From: Typhlomys cinereus
Lineage: Eukaryota > Chordata > Mammalia > Rodentia > Platacanthomyidae
Assembly (NCBI GenBank): GCA_023101885.1
Contig: JALPQD010000624.1
Span: forward strand, 186,001-250,000
Direction: 5' to 3'
DNA length: 64,000 nt
Shown: piece by piece, positions 36,801 through 48,158 of the stretch
How the letters are laid out: every line of letters starts with the position of its first letter
How positions within the stretch are numbered: position 1 is the stretch's first letter
Made by a program: the position numbers and the translations under genes
Notes under the pieces: model-generated
The model's database searches: none
Seen by the model: only the letters and a program-made list of their open reading frames with translations
Told to the model about the DNA's origin: nothing

Positions 36801-39800
36801 GGCCAAAAGTTCTGGTGGAATCATTAGGAGAAAGAACATGGGGAGAAGCAGGAGAGAAGTCATTCCCAGGTGAGGTTTTCCTCTTTTCTGACTACGGGTA
36901 TAATGTTGCATGTGTGTATGCATATGTATGTGTGTGCGTGCATGTGTGCGTGCATGCGTGTGTGCGTGCGTGCATGTGTATGGGCATGTGTGTATTCACA
37001 TGTGCAATGACAGTGCAGATGCATGTGACACCTTGGGTGTTGGTCCTTGCTTTCCACCTTTCTTACACAACGTCTCTCTTATGCCAGGCTACTGGCCTGG
37101 GAGCTTCTAGGGATTCTTCTGCCTCCTCTCCCATGTTCATGTAGGGGTGGCTGGAATTAGAGATGATCATGCTACATATCCAACTTTGAAATCTATTCTG
37201 GGGATTTGAACTCATGTCTTTATGCTGTGCAGCAAGTGCTTTTACCCGCAGGGGCATCTCTTCAGCCTCACACCCTGGTGATTCTGATATGCAGTCAGAG
37301 TTGACTGCTGTGTCTAAATTTTTTAAAACCCTGGTTCAAACCCAAGGATGCACATCTGTTTACTTATGGAGAAGTCAGATGTGAAAGGCTTTCCTGTAAT
37401 CACAGCACTTGAGAGGCAGGAGTAATGGCGAGCTGGAAGTCATCCTGTGCTACATTAGGAGAGTGCACCTCAAAAAAAATCTTTTAGAAGCTTGACACCT
37501 CCCTGAGAAACTCATGAGAACTAACCAGGGAAAAAAGGAAGATACTTTCCTCAGTGGTGTACCTACTAATCTATTCCACTCACTGGAGCCACGAGTCAGG
37601 CCAGGCATATGAAATCAAAGACAAACCAGATGAAACACAGTAGGCCACAAGAGAAAAAACTTGAAAATAGGGAATGTGACAAGGGAGCTGAAGGGTTGGC
37701 CCGGGGGAAAAGAGGGGTGTGGGGGGGGGATTGGAGACTAAGGGGAGAGAAAAAAAAATAAAATTATTACAAAAAGAAATAAAAATCTTTTAAAATCACC
37801 TGTGGATCTTCACATAATTTTGAAGTCTTTTTATTCAGCTCTCTTGGACTGGATGGAGTCAGGTGTGTGATTTTCAACAGGCATTGGCAAAGAAGCTGGT
37901 ACAGGCACCTCGTCCTGTTCCTTCGTTTGTCTGTTTATCTTGATCATGAATTTTAATTATCTGGTAAGCCTAGTGCTTTCTTAAGACTCTACCTTCCTAC
38001 AGTTCTGCATCAGTGGTTCTCAAACTTCTACCTGGAGGACCTGGCCAAGAAGACATAAGGGGCCCCATCCCAGAACCCAGGCTTCGTTATCTTTGCTTAT
38101 GCCACAGGTCACAGGTCATTCTGAAACACTAAAGTGTGAACCACTTTACAGTTCAAATTATATTCCTTGGCACACGCCTCCCTGAGGGAATACTGGTGGC
38201 TATACTGGTGGGAAGAGAGGGCACTATTATCAATGGTGTACCCACTGAAAAATGGCCCATTTTTCAGCAAGTGCTGAGGCACATACTAATGTAGATAATC
38301 CTTATTAAACTCAGTGGGACACACACACAGACACAGACACACACACACACACATACACACGCACAGACATGAAAGCAAGGGGGGATTGGCTAGGAACTAG
38401 AAGAATTTCAGTGGGAGAAGGTGGGGGATGTGTAATATAGGTGAAAAAAAGACAAATTCATTGTCTATAATTGTCTATATATATGAAACTGTCAAAAAAT
38501 AAAAAACATTATAAACAATTACCCTCCTAGGTTTCGTTTGCTTTGTTTATGAGTGAAAAAGGAACCTCGCTAGCCTTCAGCTAGATTTGCATTAAGCTTC
38601 CAACATAGCTGTGCAGGCTCAGCTTAAGTCTCCTTTTCTCCCTAAGCTTTTCTCCTTAGCACATGTGCACTCACCTCTAAAGGCCTAACTAATGAATAGC
38701 CTGCAATTTCATTTGCAATTCTGCCTACTGGGTTATTGGGACTTCAAGGGCAGGCTCCTGGCATCTCTTCCACAATTTTCCATACGGCCCATAAAAGACA
38801 CACAGTACAAGCTTACCTTCATAATCTCCACAAATTCATGAAGTTTATCGAAATCTTTGTCCATTATATCCTTTATCTAATAAGGGAGAAAAACATGTTT
38901 GAACAATGCACACAGCTATTACTAAAGCCAGTCCTGACTTCTAGGAGTTTTAAGCAAAGGGCAGCAGTTATATCTTGAGAATGGACTAAAAAGGTCCCAT
39001 CAGAAGTCACTTTCTTCCGAAGAAGCCTATGAAGGGTCCAGGGCCCATGTACCATCAAGTTGCCCCACCACCAGCCTTGGCATGGCTTACACATGGAGCT
39101 CAGACCGTGGCTGGAATTATACTATCTCACTTCATTTCCCAGTTCCCCAAATAAGCTGCAGGAGGCCATATCATAGTAACAAGAGCTCTTGCTATGCAGT
39201 TCGTTAAGGAGAGAGGCACCAGAAAGGTACAGTTGACCTGTGACTGCCTCCTTATTCCTCGTCGGCCCCTCACAGCTAATTGCAGAGGTTACATCACCCC
39301 AACCGTGACAACTTAAGGAATCCTTAGTCACTTAAACCTGGGCTTAGATATATATAGAATACGTAAACAGTGGACATTCTCTGTTGCTCAGTGTTTGAAA
39401 TAAGTGTCAGTGTGATTTCTTTGTCCACACAGATCCAGATTTCTTTGACTACTTAGTCAGGAATTGCATGCTTCTTGAAGCTACGCTTTTCCACAATGTA
39501 ATGTGAAGCCCTATCCCATTACCTGTTTTATCTCCTCCATTTTTTCCTTGAGTTCTTCCCTTACCTCCCTGAGTTCATTCTGAGGATATAAAACGGGAGA
39601 AAGACAAAGTGATGGAAGGGATGCTGTGTTAACAGCAGAAAAACTCAGACCCTGGGGGTTTCTGAAAAGAGCAGAAGGAATGGATGTGTCAAGACAATGT
39701 CCACATCCCACGCCGCCTTGTGGCATGCTGGAGAGAGTGCAGCTGTGGGAAGCTTGCCCGGAATGTCCAGCAGACAAATCCAAGTTAGGAGTCCTTTCAG

Positions 39801-40113
39801 AAAATAAACAGTCTTGGGGCTGGAGAGATGGCTCAGTGGGTAAAAATGCTTACTGTGTACAAGTGTGAAGATCTGAGTTCAAATACCCAGAACATGTAAA
39901 AATGGACACAGCGCCAGTATCTGCAATCCCAGCACTGCTATAGGAAGATTGGAGGTGGTGGGGTGGGGGGGTCTCCTGAATCTGGTGGGCCAGTTAGCCT
40001 GGTATACCCAATGGAAAAATGACAGAAGAGATCCTGTCTCAAACAAGGTAGAAGGAAAGGACCTCAAATCCAGGGTTGTCCTCTGGCTTCCACATGTGCA
40101 TGCACATACCTGT

Positions 40114-40149
<36 letters not shown>

Positions 40150-40257
40150 GCATACAAATCCTCAAAACTGTCAATGTCTAGGAAAACAAGTTGAAGATCC
40201 AGTCCACGTTAAAGAAAAGAGACAAGGCAAGTTGAGGCAACATATGGCCAAGGAACA

Positions 40258-40317
<60 letters not shown>

Positions 40318-43017
40318 ATTAATTAGACAGTTGGTTAAATTAGAATAAGGGGTTTGTTAATTTCGTATTTCAATAATTGTTCTTGTTTATTTTTTTGCAT
40401 GGGAATGTATGTGTGTGTGTGTGTTCAGGAGGGCAAGTGTGTGTGTCTGTGGAGATCTGAGGATGACACCAGGAATCATCCTGGATTGCTCTACTTCCTT
40501 ACTGCTTTGCTCTGGAATTCCCCAGGCTCTGCCTTGACATATCTGTCCAACATTTTTACATGGGATCTGGGGATCTGAACTCAAACTCTTTTGCCTTCAA
40601 GGCAAAGTCTTTTAACCCCTCAACCATCTATCCAGGCTTTTTTTGGGGGGGGGGAGGAATACACACTGAAGATTTATAGAACACTTACTCCCAAACAGTT
40701 TAGGAAATATATGTAGTCATCCTCAAGAATCCATACAGAACTGATCCCAAAACCCTCTATAATACTGATTAGGAGGGGAGCTGGGGGGGTCGCCATGCCC
40801 ACCCAGCATCTATGAAAAGGGGCCATCCTCAGTATGTGAGGAGCCCTGCACATGCCCGCATCCACCACTACTGACGTCTACATCGAATGACGTGGTATTT
40901 GCATATCGCCTGTTTTTACATTCTCGTGTATACTTTAAATCATCTCTGGGTTACTTGCAATATCTAATGCAATGTAAATGTCATGTAAATGACTACTGTA
41001 CTGCCTTGTTTAGGGATAACAGAAAAAAGTCTGTACATGTTCAATACAGACACAATGTTTTTCCAAGTATTTCCAGTTGGAGGTTGGTTGATTAAAAACA
41101 TGGAACCTATAGATACGAAGAAGTGTGTGTGGGGAGGAAGAGACAGAGAGAGAGACAGAGAATAAAGTATGATCAAATGTACTTGGGGAACCTGGGTAAA
41201 GGGTATATTAGAACTCATTATGCCAATTTTATGTCATTTTTCAACCATAAAAATCGTTTTATGTTCATCTTGTGTGCACATGGATGCACCGTGGCACGTG
41301 TGTATTCCGTGTGTGTGTAGGGCAGAGGACAACTTGCAGGGGTTGGTTCTTTCCTTGTACCATGTGGGATCTAGGGATCAAACTCAGGCAGACAGGTTTG
41401 GCGGCAAGTGCTTTCATGGGCTAAGCCATGCCCCTTTTCTTGTGATTTTTTTTTTTTTTTTTTTTTTTGCAAGTTAAACTGTTTCCGAATAAAAGGTTAA
41501 AAAGCAAGAGTAAAGGCATGGAGTACCAGGGCCAAAAGGGCCAACGGGCATGTCCACCCAGAAGGTAGCTGGCCCACCCGCTCCTCACTATGCTGATCTG
41601 TCCCCCCCAGACCACCCGGGCTCAAGCACTGACCTTCAGCTCCCGTGTCATCCCTTTCTTGACGAACGGCCCTTCTTGTTTAGCTCCTTTGTAGTCACAA
41701 GTCTGTGGAGCGAGACAGAAGCACATTGGACGCTGCAGATATAAGTTGGATTACAGAGGTAAGAGAGGTCGCCTGAGTTTCTGTCCCCGGGGCAAGACAC
41801 AAAGAAAACCTGAGGGTTCTGCTTGAAGACATCTTCCCCCCTCCCCACTGGGCCTCAGTTCTTCCTGCTCTATGCACAACCAAACTGAATCCCACCTCGT
41901 TCGCTACTTCCACCCCTCCACGTGGAAGGTTCTTTCCTTCAGTCTCTGCCTTGCCAGTCATGTCCTGGCTTCTTGCTCCAGGGGCGGCCTTTCCCAACCA
42001 TCCCATCTAGAGCGGCCATCGGTCTTGTTTCCTGATGTTCATCCTCTGCCCAGCAGGTGATACCCCCTAGCACTTTCCATGCTCTCCCTGACTTTGATTA
42101 GTCACCAGCGTGAAGGTCTATGAGAACAGGGAATTTGTTTTTCTCATGTTTCCCATCACCCGGGACAGGCCTTGGCCACCAGGAATAAGAAAAGACCCCT
42201 GACTCCAAGTCAACTCCCCACAGATCTGAGGCATGGCCACAAAACAGCTTCTTACTTGAATTGGCTCGGGCTTTAGTCCCAGGAAAACTGCCTTATAGTT
42301 CTTGTTCTGAAGAAAGAGAGAAGGCTGAGAGGTAGTCTGCCAAGCATTGGGATGGCAGAAAGAAAATATCCAACCCAGAATGTCACACCCCCAACCCACC
42401 CTGCCTGCCAACTGCATCTGAGCAAGGCTCACACGCTCCCGTGCCCGACCTGCCTCTGGCAACTGTGCTCTGGCCCGATTTTCTGAGCACGCACCTGCCC
42501 ACTCAGCAGGCAGAGAAAGCGTTCCCAGATGACTCCGAGGATGCTCCGCAGGGCTGTTTCGAGAGTCTGGGGCCTTGGGGACAGACCTAGGTTCTAATCT
42601 CAGCTGCTCTGTCTTCTATCTGGGTCAACTTGGGCAAGTTAATATTAGTCCTAGATCCTCGTTGGTAAGATAGACTAAGTAATTAATTAAGGTTATTTTG
42701 AACCTTAGACCTGCCAGTTAGATGCAGGTCTTGCCTGGGTCTTGGACTGTGCTTCGGGGAAGAGTGGGGCGAGTAGCTGGAGGCCTCTTTCTTTCTCACC
42801 CAAGACTGGAGGCCAATTCCACACCCGTTCCAGGCCGAGAGGCTGCGTTATGCTCTAAACAGAGGAGGAAACCTGACCCTTCATGGGAATAGTCTTGATA
42901 TCCTCCCTGCCCCATCTCCACGGGACACGGGACATGAACTCAGAGGGAATACGTGGCCCAGCAACATTCCTCCTTTACCAGGTTTGTTTTCTTCAGTTCT
43001 GCCCTCTTGGCCGACAT
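31984..43017 (-). CDS. Tex35: Tex35, testis-expressed protein 35 (nine coding exons, complete)
   Basis: Coding exons on the minus strand, 5' to 3': 43017-42979, 42306-42256, 41702-41634, 39579-39523, 38876-38817, 33346-33282, 33081-32895, 32550-32507, 32044-31984. Every junction has AG/GT sites and a consistent phase; the sum is about 210 codons plus TAA. The protein starts MSAKRAELKK, continues with NKNYKAVFLGLKPEP, then a charged helical region (residues 54-113, exons 4-6) that looks like a coiled coil, then QELRLMGKT, and a Cys cluster at residues 172-182 (C-x2-CC-x2-C-x2-C). This order matches the TEX35 family as I remember it; human TEX35 is slightly longer (about 233 aa). The family is testis-enriched and reported as nuclear; its molecular function is unknown. 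The last exon is the least certain, since its C-terminus resembles the human one only weakly. Adjacent Clec20a supports the assignment. Possible poly(A) signals on the minus strand: ATTAAA overlapping the stop, and AATAAA at 31469-31464 and 31365-31360. Confidence 0.9.
32507..32550 (-). CDS. Tex35: Tex35 coding exon 8
   Basis: Fourteen codons, EKCLLCALKTNYNQ, plus GG of a split Gly codon; acceptor CTCTGCAG, donor GTAGGT. It completes the Cys cluster begun in exon 7. If the donor is not used, the next codons are Gly then an in-frame TAG, so intron retention would end the protein at once. Confidence 0.85.
32617..32650 (-). repeat. 34-bp inverted repeat, right arm
   Basis: cccctacccaagcctccacc... 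pairs perfectly with 31980-32013. It lies in the intron between Tex35 exons 7 and 8. Confidence 0.95.
32895..33081 (-). CDS. Tex35: Tex35 coding exon 7
   Basis: The largest coding exon (187 nt). It completes the split Leu codon, encodes PLPRKLKEKQELRLMGKT, a basic Pro-rich stretch, and ends in CRSCC before donor GTAAGT. The QELRLMGKT core and the PQKTK motif are family hallmarks. Confidence 0.92.
33282..33346 (-). CDS. Tex35: Tex35 coding exon 6 (coiled coil end)
   Basis: Sixty-five nt: 21 codons starting EMQKDMDEKMDVL plus CT of a split Leu codon, then donor GTAAGTG. A 5.5-kb intron separates it from exon 5 and holds most of the repeats in the gene. Confidence 0.9.
33550..33851 (+). mobile_element. 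L1 3' end
   Basis: 'ttccttcagtggtgtaaaca' then 'aataagctcacacccatgca', purine-rich 'gagagtgagaggaagaatga'-type tract and 'tatatgaaattgtcaaa'. Matches rodent L1 3' UTR layout; within Tex35 intron 5. Confidence 0.65.
33852..33890 (+). repeat. (TA)n microsatellite
   Basis: About 19 perfect TA units at the end of the L1 tail. Confidence 0.95.
34465..34645 (+). mobile_element. B2-superfamily-like SINE
   Basis: 'agctggtgagatgtctcaac', 'tgagtttgatccccaaaagc', then a TC-rich run and ACACA tail. Confidence 0.65.
35790..36370 (-). mobile_element. Probable old L1 fragment
   Basis: Low-GC sequence with 'ttcttgacatatttgtggaa' and 'ttctatagatggttcttttg' resembling antisense L1 3' sequence. Assignment tentative. 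Confidence 0.4.
36380..36690 (+). mobile_element. Two SINE fragments, B2-like then ID-like
   Basis: 36380-36580 is diverged ('gagttcaatcctcagagctc') with a (CT)n tail; 36613-36690 is ID-like ('gcgacacagctcaatggcag', 'gagttcaaaccccagtacat'). Confidence 0.6.
36745..37330. mobile_element. MER5-type (hAT-Charlie) remnant split by a reverse SINE
   Basis: 'attagaatcacctgaagaaa' near 36752 and 'accctggtgattctgatatg' near 37271 resemble the two halves of MER5A. A reverse SINE fills about 36900-37268 ('tggggatttgaactcatgtc', 'gcatctcttcagcc'). Confidence 0.55.
37395..37485 (+). mobile_element. B1-like fragment
   Basis: 'cctgtaatcacagcacttga' then 'gaggcaggagtaatgg' is a clear B1 core. Confidence 0.75.
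37486..37790 (+). mobile_element. L1 3' end with A-rich tail
   Basis: 'gacacctccctgagaaactc', G-rich 'ggggtgtgggggggggattg'-type tract, then AAATAAAATT tail. Confidence 0.6.
38012..38165. mobile_element. MER5/Charlie-type fragment
   Basis: 'cagtggttctcaaacttcta' is the hAT-Charlie terminal-inverted-repeat consensus, followed by 'cctggaggacctgg'. Confidence 0.6.
38190..38510 (+). mobile_element. L1 3' end
   Basis: 'aatggcccatttttcagcaa', 'taatccttattaaactcagt', a CA-rich stretch and a 'gaaactgtcaaaaaataaaa' tail closely match rodent L1 3' UTRs. Confidence 0.8.
38817..38876 (-). CDS. Tex35: Tex35 coding exon 5 (coiled coil)
   Basis: Twenty codons, from IKDIMDKDFDKL to VEIMK, with acceptor TTAG and donor GTAAGC. 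Continues the helical region with no helix-breaking proline. Phase 0 at both ends. Confidence 0.92.
39523..39579 (-). CDS. Tex35: Tex35 coding exon 4 (coiled coil)
   Basis: Nineteen codons, NELREVREELKEKMEEIKQ, with acceptor ATCCTCAG and donor GTAATG. Strongly charged with hydrophobic heptad-like spacing; start of the predicted coiled coil. Phase 0 at both ends. Confidence 0.92.
39814..40147 (+). mobile_element. B2-superfamily-like SINE
   Basis: 'ggctggagagatggctcagt', 'tctgagttcaaatacccaga' and a (CA)n tail. Lies in Tex35 intron 3. Confidence 0.85.
40261..40313 (+). repeat. (TG)n microsatellite
   Basis: About 26 perfect TG units. Confidence 0.97.
40385..40637 (-). mobile_element. B2-superfamily-like SINE
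   Basis: 'atgacaccaggaatcatcct', 'tggggatctgaactcaaact' and 'aacccctcaaccatctatcc' in reverse order. Confidence 0.8.
40880..41115. mobile_element. Tigger-type DNA transposon fragment (MER2-like)
   Basis: 'tggtatttgcatatcgcctg', 'tatactttaaatcatctctg', 'atgcaatgtaaatgtcatgt' and 'agtctgtacatgttcaatac' match the well-known MER2/Tigger consensus. Old insertion in Tex35 intron 3. Confidence 0.75.
41262..41432 (-). mobile_element. B2-superfamily-like SINE, partial
   Basis: 'gtgggatctagggatcaaac' followed by 'tcaggcagacaggtttggcg' and 'gctaagccatgcccc'. Confidence 0.6.
41634..41702 (-). CDS. Tex35: Tex35 coding exon 3
   Basis: Twenty-three codons, beginning TCDYKGAKQEGPF and ending in MTRELK, between acceptor CCACAG and donor GTCAGT. 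The DYK.AKQEG pattern is characteristic of this position in TEX35. Phase 0 at both ends. Confidence 0.88.
42256..42306 (-). CDS. Tex35: Tex35 coding exon 2
   Basis: Seventeen codons (NKNYKAVFLGLKPEPIQ) between a pyrimidine-rich acceptor ending TTCTTCAG-type/tctgaag context and donor GTAAGA. Phase 0 at both ends, so the exon could be skipped without a frameshift. Confidence 0.9.
42589..42720 (+). mobile_element. MIR fragment
   Basis: 'ggttctaatctcagctgctc' then 'ggtcaacttgggcaagttaa' is a clear MIR core, in Tex35 intron 1. Confidence 0.75.
42979..43017 (-). CDS. Tex35: Tex35 coding exon 1
   Basis: The ATG at 43017-43015 opens 13 codons, MSAKRAELKKTNL, followed by donor GTAAAG at 42978. It ends in phase 0. 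The start matches the known N-terminus of the family. Any 5' UTR upstream of 43017 was not delimited. Confidence 0.9.
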
Positions 43018-44261
43018 GATGGAAGAGGCCAGAGTGCTCTTCAACTTCCCAGCCCCCCCCCCACAGCAGCCCCCTGGGACCAAGCCACTGTCCTATGCAA
43101 CTTACAGGCTTCGGCAAGGGTAGGGCAATTATCTCTTTGTGTGCGGAACAGCTGAGGTCACAATACCAGGGTTCACATGCGGGGCTGGGTCTCCCTGTGG
43201 CCTCGGGCTCTGCTGCTTGACTTCTGAGATGAAGGCTCCAACACGGTTCAGAAGCTACAGAGGCACGTCACACCCTGTGGGACCTCCTATCACTCAGGAC
43301 CTGGGCTGGGGAACCTAATTTCTCTCTTTCTCCTCACCGGGGGATTCCATGTTTCCCTAATTTCCCTACCAGAAAAGACCAGCAGGGTATGCTGAAGGCA
43401 GGCTGTCCAAGGGTGCATTCGGGGGTAGGCTGCGCAGGAAGAGCAGTACATAGCAGGTAATGCTCCGTCTCCCTCACGTCCTTTCATGCAAGCTTCCCAG
43501 GACCAAGACGCTACAGCTTCCTCCACAGTCTCTTGAAGCTGTTTTTGTTTGTTTGTTTGTTTGTTTCTGGGCTTGCTAGGTGGTACTTCCCAGCCCTCAC
43601 CCAAGTGAGGACCATGACGCTCACTCCATTGTACCCAAAGGGCATCGTGCAGCACTCTGATGAACTGGCAAGGAGAAGAAGTGTGGCGGGCAAGGCGCCC
43701 CACTTCTCCTTGTGTAAGTGAAGCGTTGGCACTGAAAGAGTCCTTTGACCTGGCAACTGGATCCTCAGATCACTGGTTAAGTGGAAGTGCCCTTTTTTCA
43801 TAGGTTCTCAAAGAGCCTTGAAAGGGTTGAGCAGGGAATGTAAAAATAGCTGGCCCCATAGGAATCATTCCCAGCACAGTGACAGGGAGCAACTTCTCTT
43901 TCCTCTTTGGCGTGACAGCCTCATGGGCCTAAAGCGCCCCTGGCGTAGCTGACAGTGCTAGCCAGTCACAGTGTGTGAGCCCACTAATTATGGATTAGCA
44001 AGGTGGATATAAAAGAATCAAGCTCTTCATGTAAAACTGCCTTATAAGATATAAAAAGCCAGTCATACATGCATAGATGCACATATACATGTGATAACAT
44101 ATTTGGACAGAGATTTAACCACAGTCCTATGCTTATGCCTTCTCACGGTGCTTCTAAATGCATCATCACCATTGAAATGTCTTTGAAGGGCTGGGGAAAT
44201 CCATTTGGTAAGCTAAATAGATAAGTTTCTTCCTTCTCTTTTTCTCCTCTTTTTTTTTTTT
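43018..44261. other. Upstream of Tex35, no other gene
   Basis: Presumably holds the Tex35 promoter and 5' UTR. No TATA box can be placed with confidence. A (TTTG)n run lies at 43541-43566. Confidence 0.4.
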
Positions 44262-44375
44262 TTGTTTCACTTTGTCTTGAGACAGGGTCTCATTTTGTTG
44301 TCCATTCTGATCTGGAACTCATGGCAATTCTCCTGCATCGCCTTCCTGGTTTGTGAGCTGCCACGCCAACTACAT
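44262..44375 (-). mobile_element. B1-like SINE
   Basis: 'ttgagacagggtctcatttt' then 'gatctggaactcatggcaat' is an inverted B1. Confidence 0.8.
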
Positions 44376-46059
44376 TTTCCTTCACGATTTCACTAGCACC
44401 GAAGATACGTTCACAGTGCAGCACTGTGGTGACGGCTGTGGCTTTCGTACGACTGTTCTCTCATAAGCCGTTGCTGCCTGGGGAGAACATCGGGTGGGTT
44501 TTTCCAAACTCTCCTTTGCCACACGGCTCACCCATCATAGGGCAGGGGTCATAAAGCCCCTGATACCCGACAGGAGAAGGAGCCACGTTCAGAACATAGA
44601 GAGAGGAAGGTATCTTTTCTCTAAGTCAATATAATTCGAATTTCCTTTTCTTTACAAAGATCTCAAGTTGTTTTAGTTTCATGAAGATAACTTGGGTGAA
44701 AGACCGGATGGGCAAATTTTAAAATGGCCGTAGGACTCTGACTTTGACCTCTGATGACTCCAGGGGTTTGAATTCCGGCTGTCTGGCCCACTATGAGGCC
44801 GGATCCCAGCCATTACTTCCAAGGACCACCAGAACAACAGAATGTCCTGTACGCTTGCGTTCTGTTGGCCACCAGTGTTCTGAAGCCTGCTCACAAAGGT
44901 GGAACGTTTTATAAAGGTGCCCGGAATCCTGACGGCTGTGGTCGCTGCCTAGCACATGTACTTTATTTGATTCACTTTTGGGCCCTGGCAGCTCCTAACC
45001 CAACGTACTGCAACACCTGGCGACGAACTGGGCCAGAGAGGCTGTGCGCGTCCTCTCCTGGGAGATCCCTCATGTACATTTATGTCAGCGCTTTCATGTG
45101 AGGCTCCTGCGACGACTAACATCTCAAAGAACATTCTTCTGTGCAGCTGCAGACGTCTTCACCACTGACGCGTTGGTTACCACTCAAAACCCGATCATTT
45201 CTACAAATGGTCTATTTGGAATCACAATCGCATCGTTTCTGAGGAAGACTACATCCACTGTTGTGATACAAACTCACGATGTCTCTGCGTTAAGAAAAAG
45301 TGTGGTCTGGACAGATTACCAGCTATTTCAGTGCAGCAGAGGAAAAGCCGCAGCAAATGTGTTGTGTGAGGGCTGCTGGTTTTTCTTGCTTGTATCTTCA
45401 TCAGGACAAAGACATGCTTCCCCTGGGTGCCCCGAGGCCCAGGAGAACCATTGATGTGCCACAGCCACGGCTATGTGAGATAACAACAAAAGGTGCCAGC
45501 AGCCAGAGGCTCCCCCTGCCGAATGCGGCGCCTGGGACCTCCTGACGTAATTCACCATCTTGACTGGGATCACCGGAGAGTAGGGAGTTATTTCCGTTCT
45601 ACCTCTTTTGGCTCCTCTGATGGAGGAGCCGCAGATGCTGTCTTGTCCCTCAGTTTCCCCTTTACCGTTGACACCTTCACATTCCTGACTGTCACTGAAA
45701 TGCCAAAACAGTGATACCAAACCATCTTTGGACTGGCTGTATTGTGTGTGGGGTGAGGGCAGGGACCGTGTGCCACATGGTGCCCACAGAGGATCCCAGA
45801 CGGGTAGATTCTACAGGCTCATCCTGGAAGCAACGCTTGTCAACCCATTCACATATCTGTAGTTGGAAAGGCAACGCTTGACTGCAAAGGCCGGCTGAGA
45901 AATGGTCCAGTCTTCCTTAAGAATAGAGGGAATAAGCTGGATCATGCTTAACCACCCCCAGCCCTTGGGAAGAAAGGCGTGGGATTGCCATGAGTACACA
46001 GTCGGCCTGGACTTCAAGGTGGATAACCCTGTATTCTGTAGCTCTTTCCGACAAACTGA
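44376..46059. other. Unassigned block between the two genes
   Basis: Repeat-poor by eye. Plus frames 44793-45101 and 45044-45454 (136 aa) and minus frame 45328-45720 (130 aa) lack recognised domains. May be a decayed old element or unique sequence. Confidence 0.4.
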
Positions 46060-46330
46060 AACAGTCCAGTCCTGGATGGAGGCCAGAGGGCCCTAAGACT
46101 CAGGAAACTCGTGAAACTTACATAGCTCAGGAAGCTCAGAAAGTCACAGACCCAGAAGGCCCCTCCCCCGACAGCTGTGAGTGACTGCCGGGAGAGACCG
46201 GAGCGAAGCTTCTGCTAACTGAGCAAGGAGCTGCAGAGACAGGACTTCGGTGTGGTCATTGACACCCCTCACCCACCCGTGCTCCTCTAAGTACCCCCAT
46301 GAACTCCTTGCTTCACCAGGGTAGATGTGA
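46060..46330. repeat. Interspersed repeat, first copy
   Basis: 'ggaagctcagaaagtcacag' through 'cacccgtgctcctct' resembles 49975-50240 with moderate divergence. Probably an LTR family; name not known. Confidence 0.5.
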
Positions 46331-46591
46331 GAGGAATCATTCTTGCTTGTCACTGGTGCCATGTTTGGACTGAAACTATGACACAACACAACTGGTGTCT
46401 GAACAGACTCTGAAAGAACTAAAGCTGCATCTTGCACGGGTGCTTTTGAGTGATAAGACATGCTACAGAGGCTACTTCATCTGGGGAGGGAGTGTACACG
46501 GGGGTAATCCTAACGCAACTACCTTTCCCTGTGAGTGTGGGGTGTGCCTCTTTGCTGTGGTTGACAGTTGCACGTGTCCTAATATGGTGTG

Positions 46592-46941
46592 TGTAACGGT
46601 TATTCTTAACTATTGCTGTGAGAGAGCATTCAAAGTTAAGCAACTTAAGGGAGAAAGGGAGATTTATTCACCTTACGGTTCCAGAGGGGAGATACAGTCT
46701 TCATGACGGAGGCGGCATGGCTGGCTGGCCGAAGCTGGAGTCAAGTCAGGCTAAGTCACTGCAGACATCTTAGAGGCTGAGAGCTGCAAGACTGCTTGCT
46801 GCATAGGCAGACTTCTGAGGTAGGCCCACCTCAAGGCCCATCCCTTGCGACTGCCTTCCTCCAGCAAGGCTTCACCTCTCAAGGTGCCATGATCTTGCCA
46901 AAACACATGAGACTGTGGGAGACACATCTCAAACCACGACA
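46592..46941 (-). mobile_element. Solo MaLR-type LTR
   Basis: Reverse copy of the LTR at 1926-2282: starts tgtaacggttattctt, ends tctcaaaccacgaca. Flanks gtgtg and gtatg agree at 4 of 5. Confidence 0.8.
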
Positions 46942-48073
46942 GTATGATAAGATATGCAACCAAGGCTTAGCCATCTGAGCTACAATGTTCTTGTGGGAGG
47001 TCCCACAAGGGGATCCCTTGTGTGTGTGGGGGTCATCTAAATGGTATGGAGTAGCAAGTCTCCTTGACAAATGAGGTCCGTCATATGAATCCAGGGATTC
47101 CTCTAGTGTAGCTGATGGATTAAAGATTTTTCAGTCCGTAGGGTAGCACATAGGACAAGCGTGTAAGCAGACTGTTGTAGGAGTCGTGTGGTCTTTGTTG
47201 TGGGTGATGATCTGTTTAAGTAAGACTCAGAAGTCTTCCCAGAAAGAACTTGTCCAAGTAAGGAGGAATTTCAATGAGAAGGCATGCAAATGTTAGCCTC
47301 TGATTTTAGCACAGAAAGTAGAAAGGGGCATGGAGGCGTTGGCTTACCATTTCTTATAGCTGGTGGGCTGTAAAGGAAAGAGAATTTAGATTTATGCTAA
47401 AGGTTCTTCTTGGAACCCAAAACCTTGGAACCAATGGGGGGAAAAATCAGACAGTTAAGAGTAAAACAGAGGTTATAGAAACCATCCCTCAGGTCTGGTT
47501 TTTAAATCAGAGGAAGGGCAAATCCATGATTTAGTATGAAAACAGGGGTCTTGATATGAAACTGTGATCATCAGGGACCACTTTGCACCTGAACTGCTTT
47601 GATTGGGAATTTTAAGCAAATAATTTTAAAAAGCCTCTGAAAACTGGCTTTTGAGGCTGTGGAAGATGATTGTGGACAGAATCAGTCTCATGACTGTGGA
47701 AGTGTTGATGAATAGCAAGCAATGCAGCTGCTCCTCCTTGAGAGGAAAGAGCAGAATCCAAGGCAGTCTGAGAGAAATCAGTCCTTGATGGATTGGTTTC
47801 CAGCCATTAAGAGCATTTGATAATTGCTGGTTAAAAATCTCCATGAATATCACAGACTAGAAAACAACAGAGGAAAGACAGGCATTGCTGATGGAACTGA
47901 GCGTGGGAAAGGCAGTGTTTGATGCTCAGTTTACCAGGCCTGATTAGTCTGGGTTCATAGGAGACTTGAGAAGTTAATCATATGTGGCCCCAGGACTAGT
48001 AGAGGGCATTCGTGGCTTTGTTGAATACTATGGTGAGAAGTGATCTTCATGAAGTAGGAAAAGTTCTGGTGGG
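46942..48073. other. Intergenic, no supported gene
   Basis: AT-moderate sequence between two same-strand LTRs, but lacking a recognisable priming site next to either LTR, so probably not a provirus interior. Nothing else recognised. Confidence 0.4.
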
Positions 48074-48086
48074 TCAGACCAATCTT

Positions 48087-48158
48087 TTTTTTTAATTTTA
48101 TTTTTTATTTCTTCCACTCATACAAAGTTGATAAGTACCCCATTCTCCTCCTTTCCTA
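48087..48158 (-). mobile_element. Very short 5'-truncated L1 insertion
   Basis: 72 bp of reversed L1 3' end with poly(T), flanked by a perfect 13-bp duplication gtcagaccaatct at 48074-48086 and 48159-48171. Confidence 0.85.
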
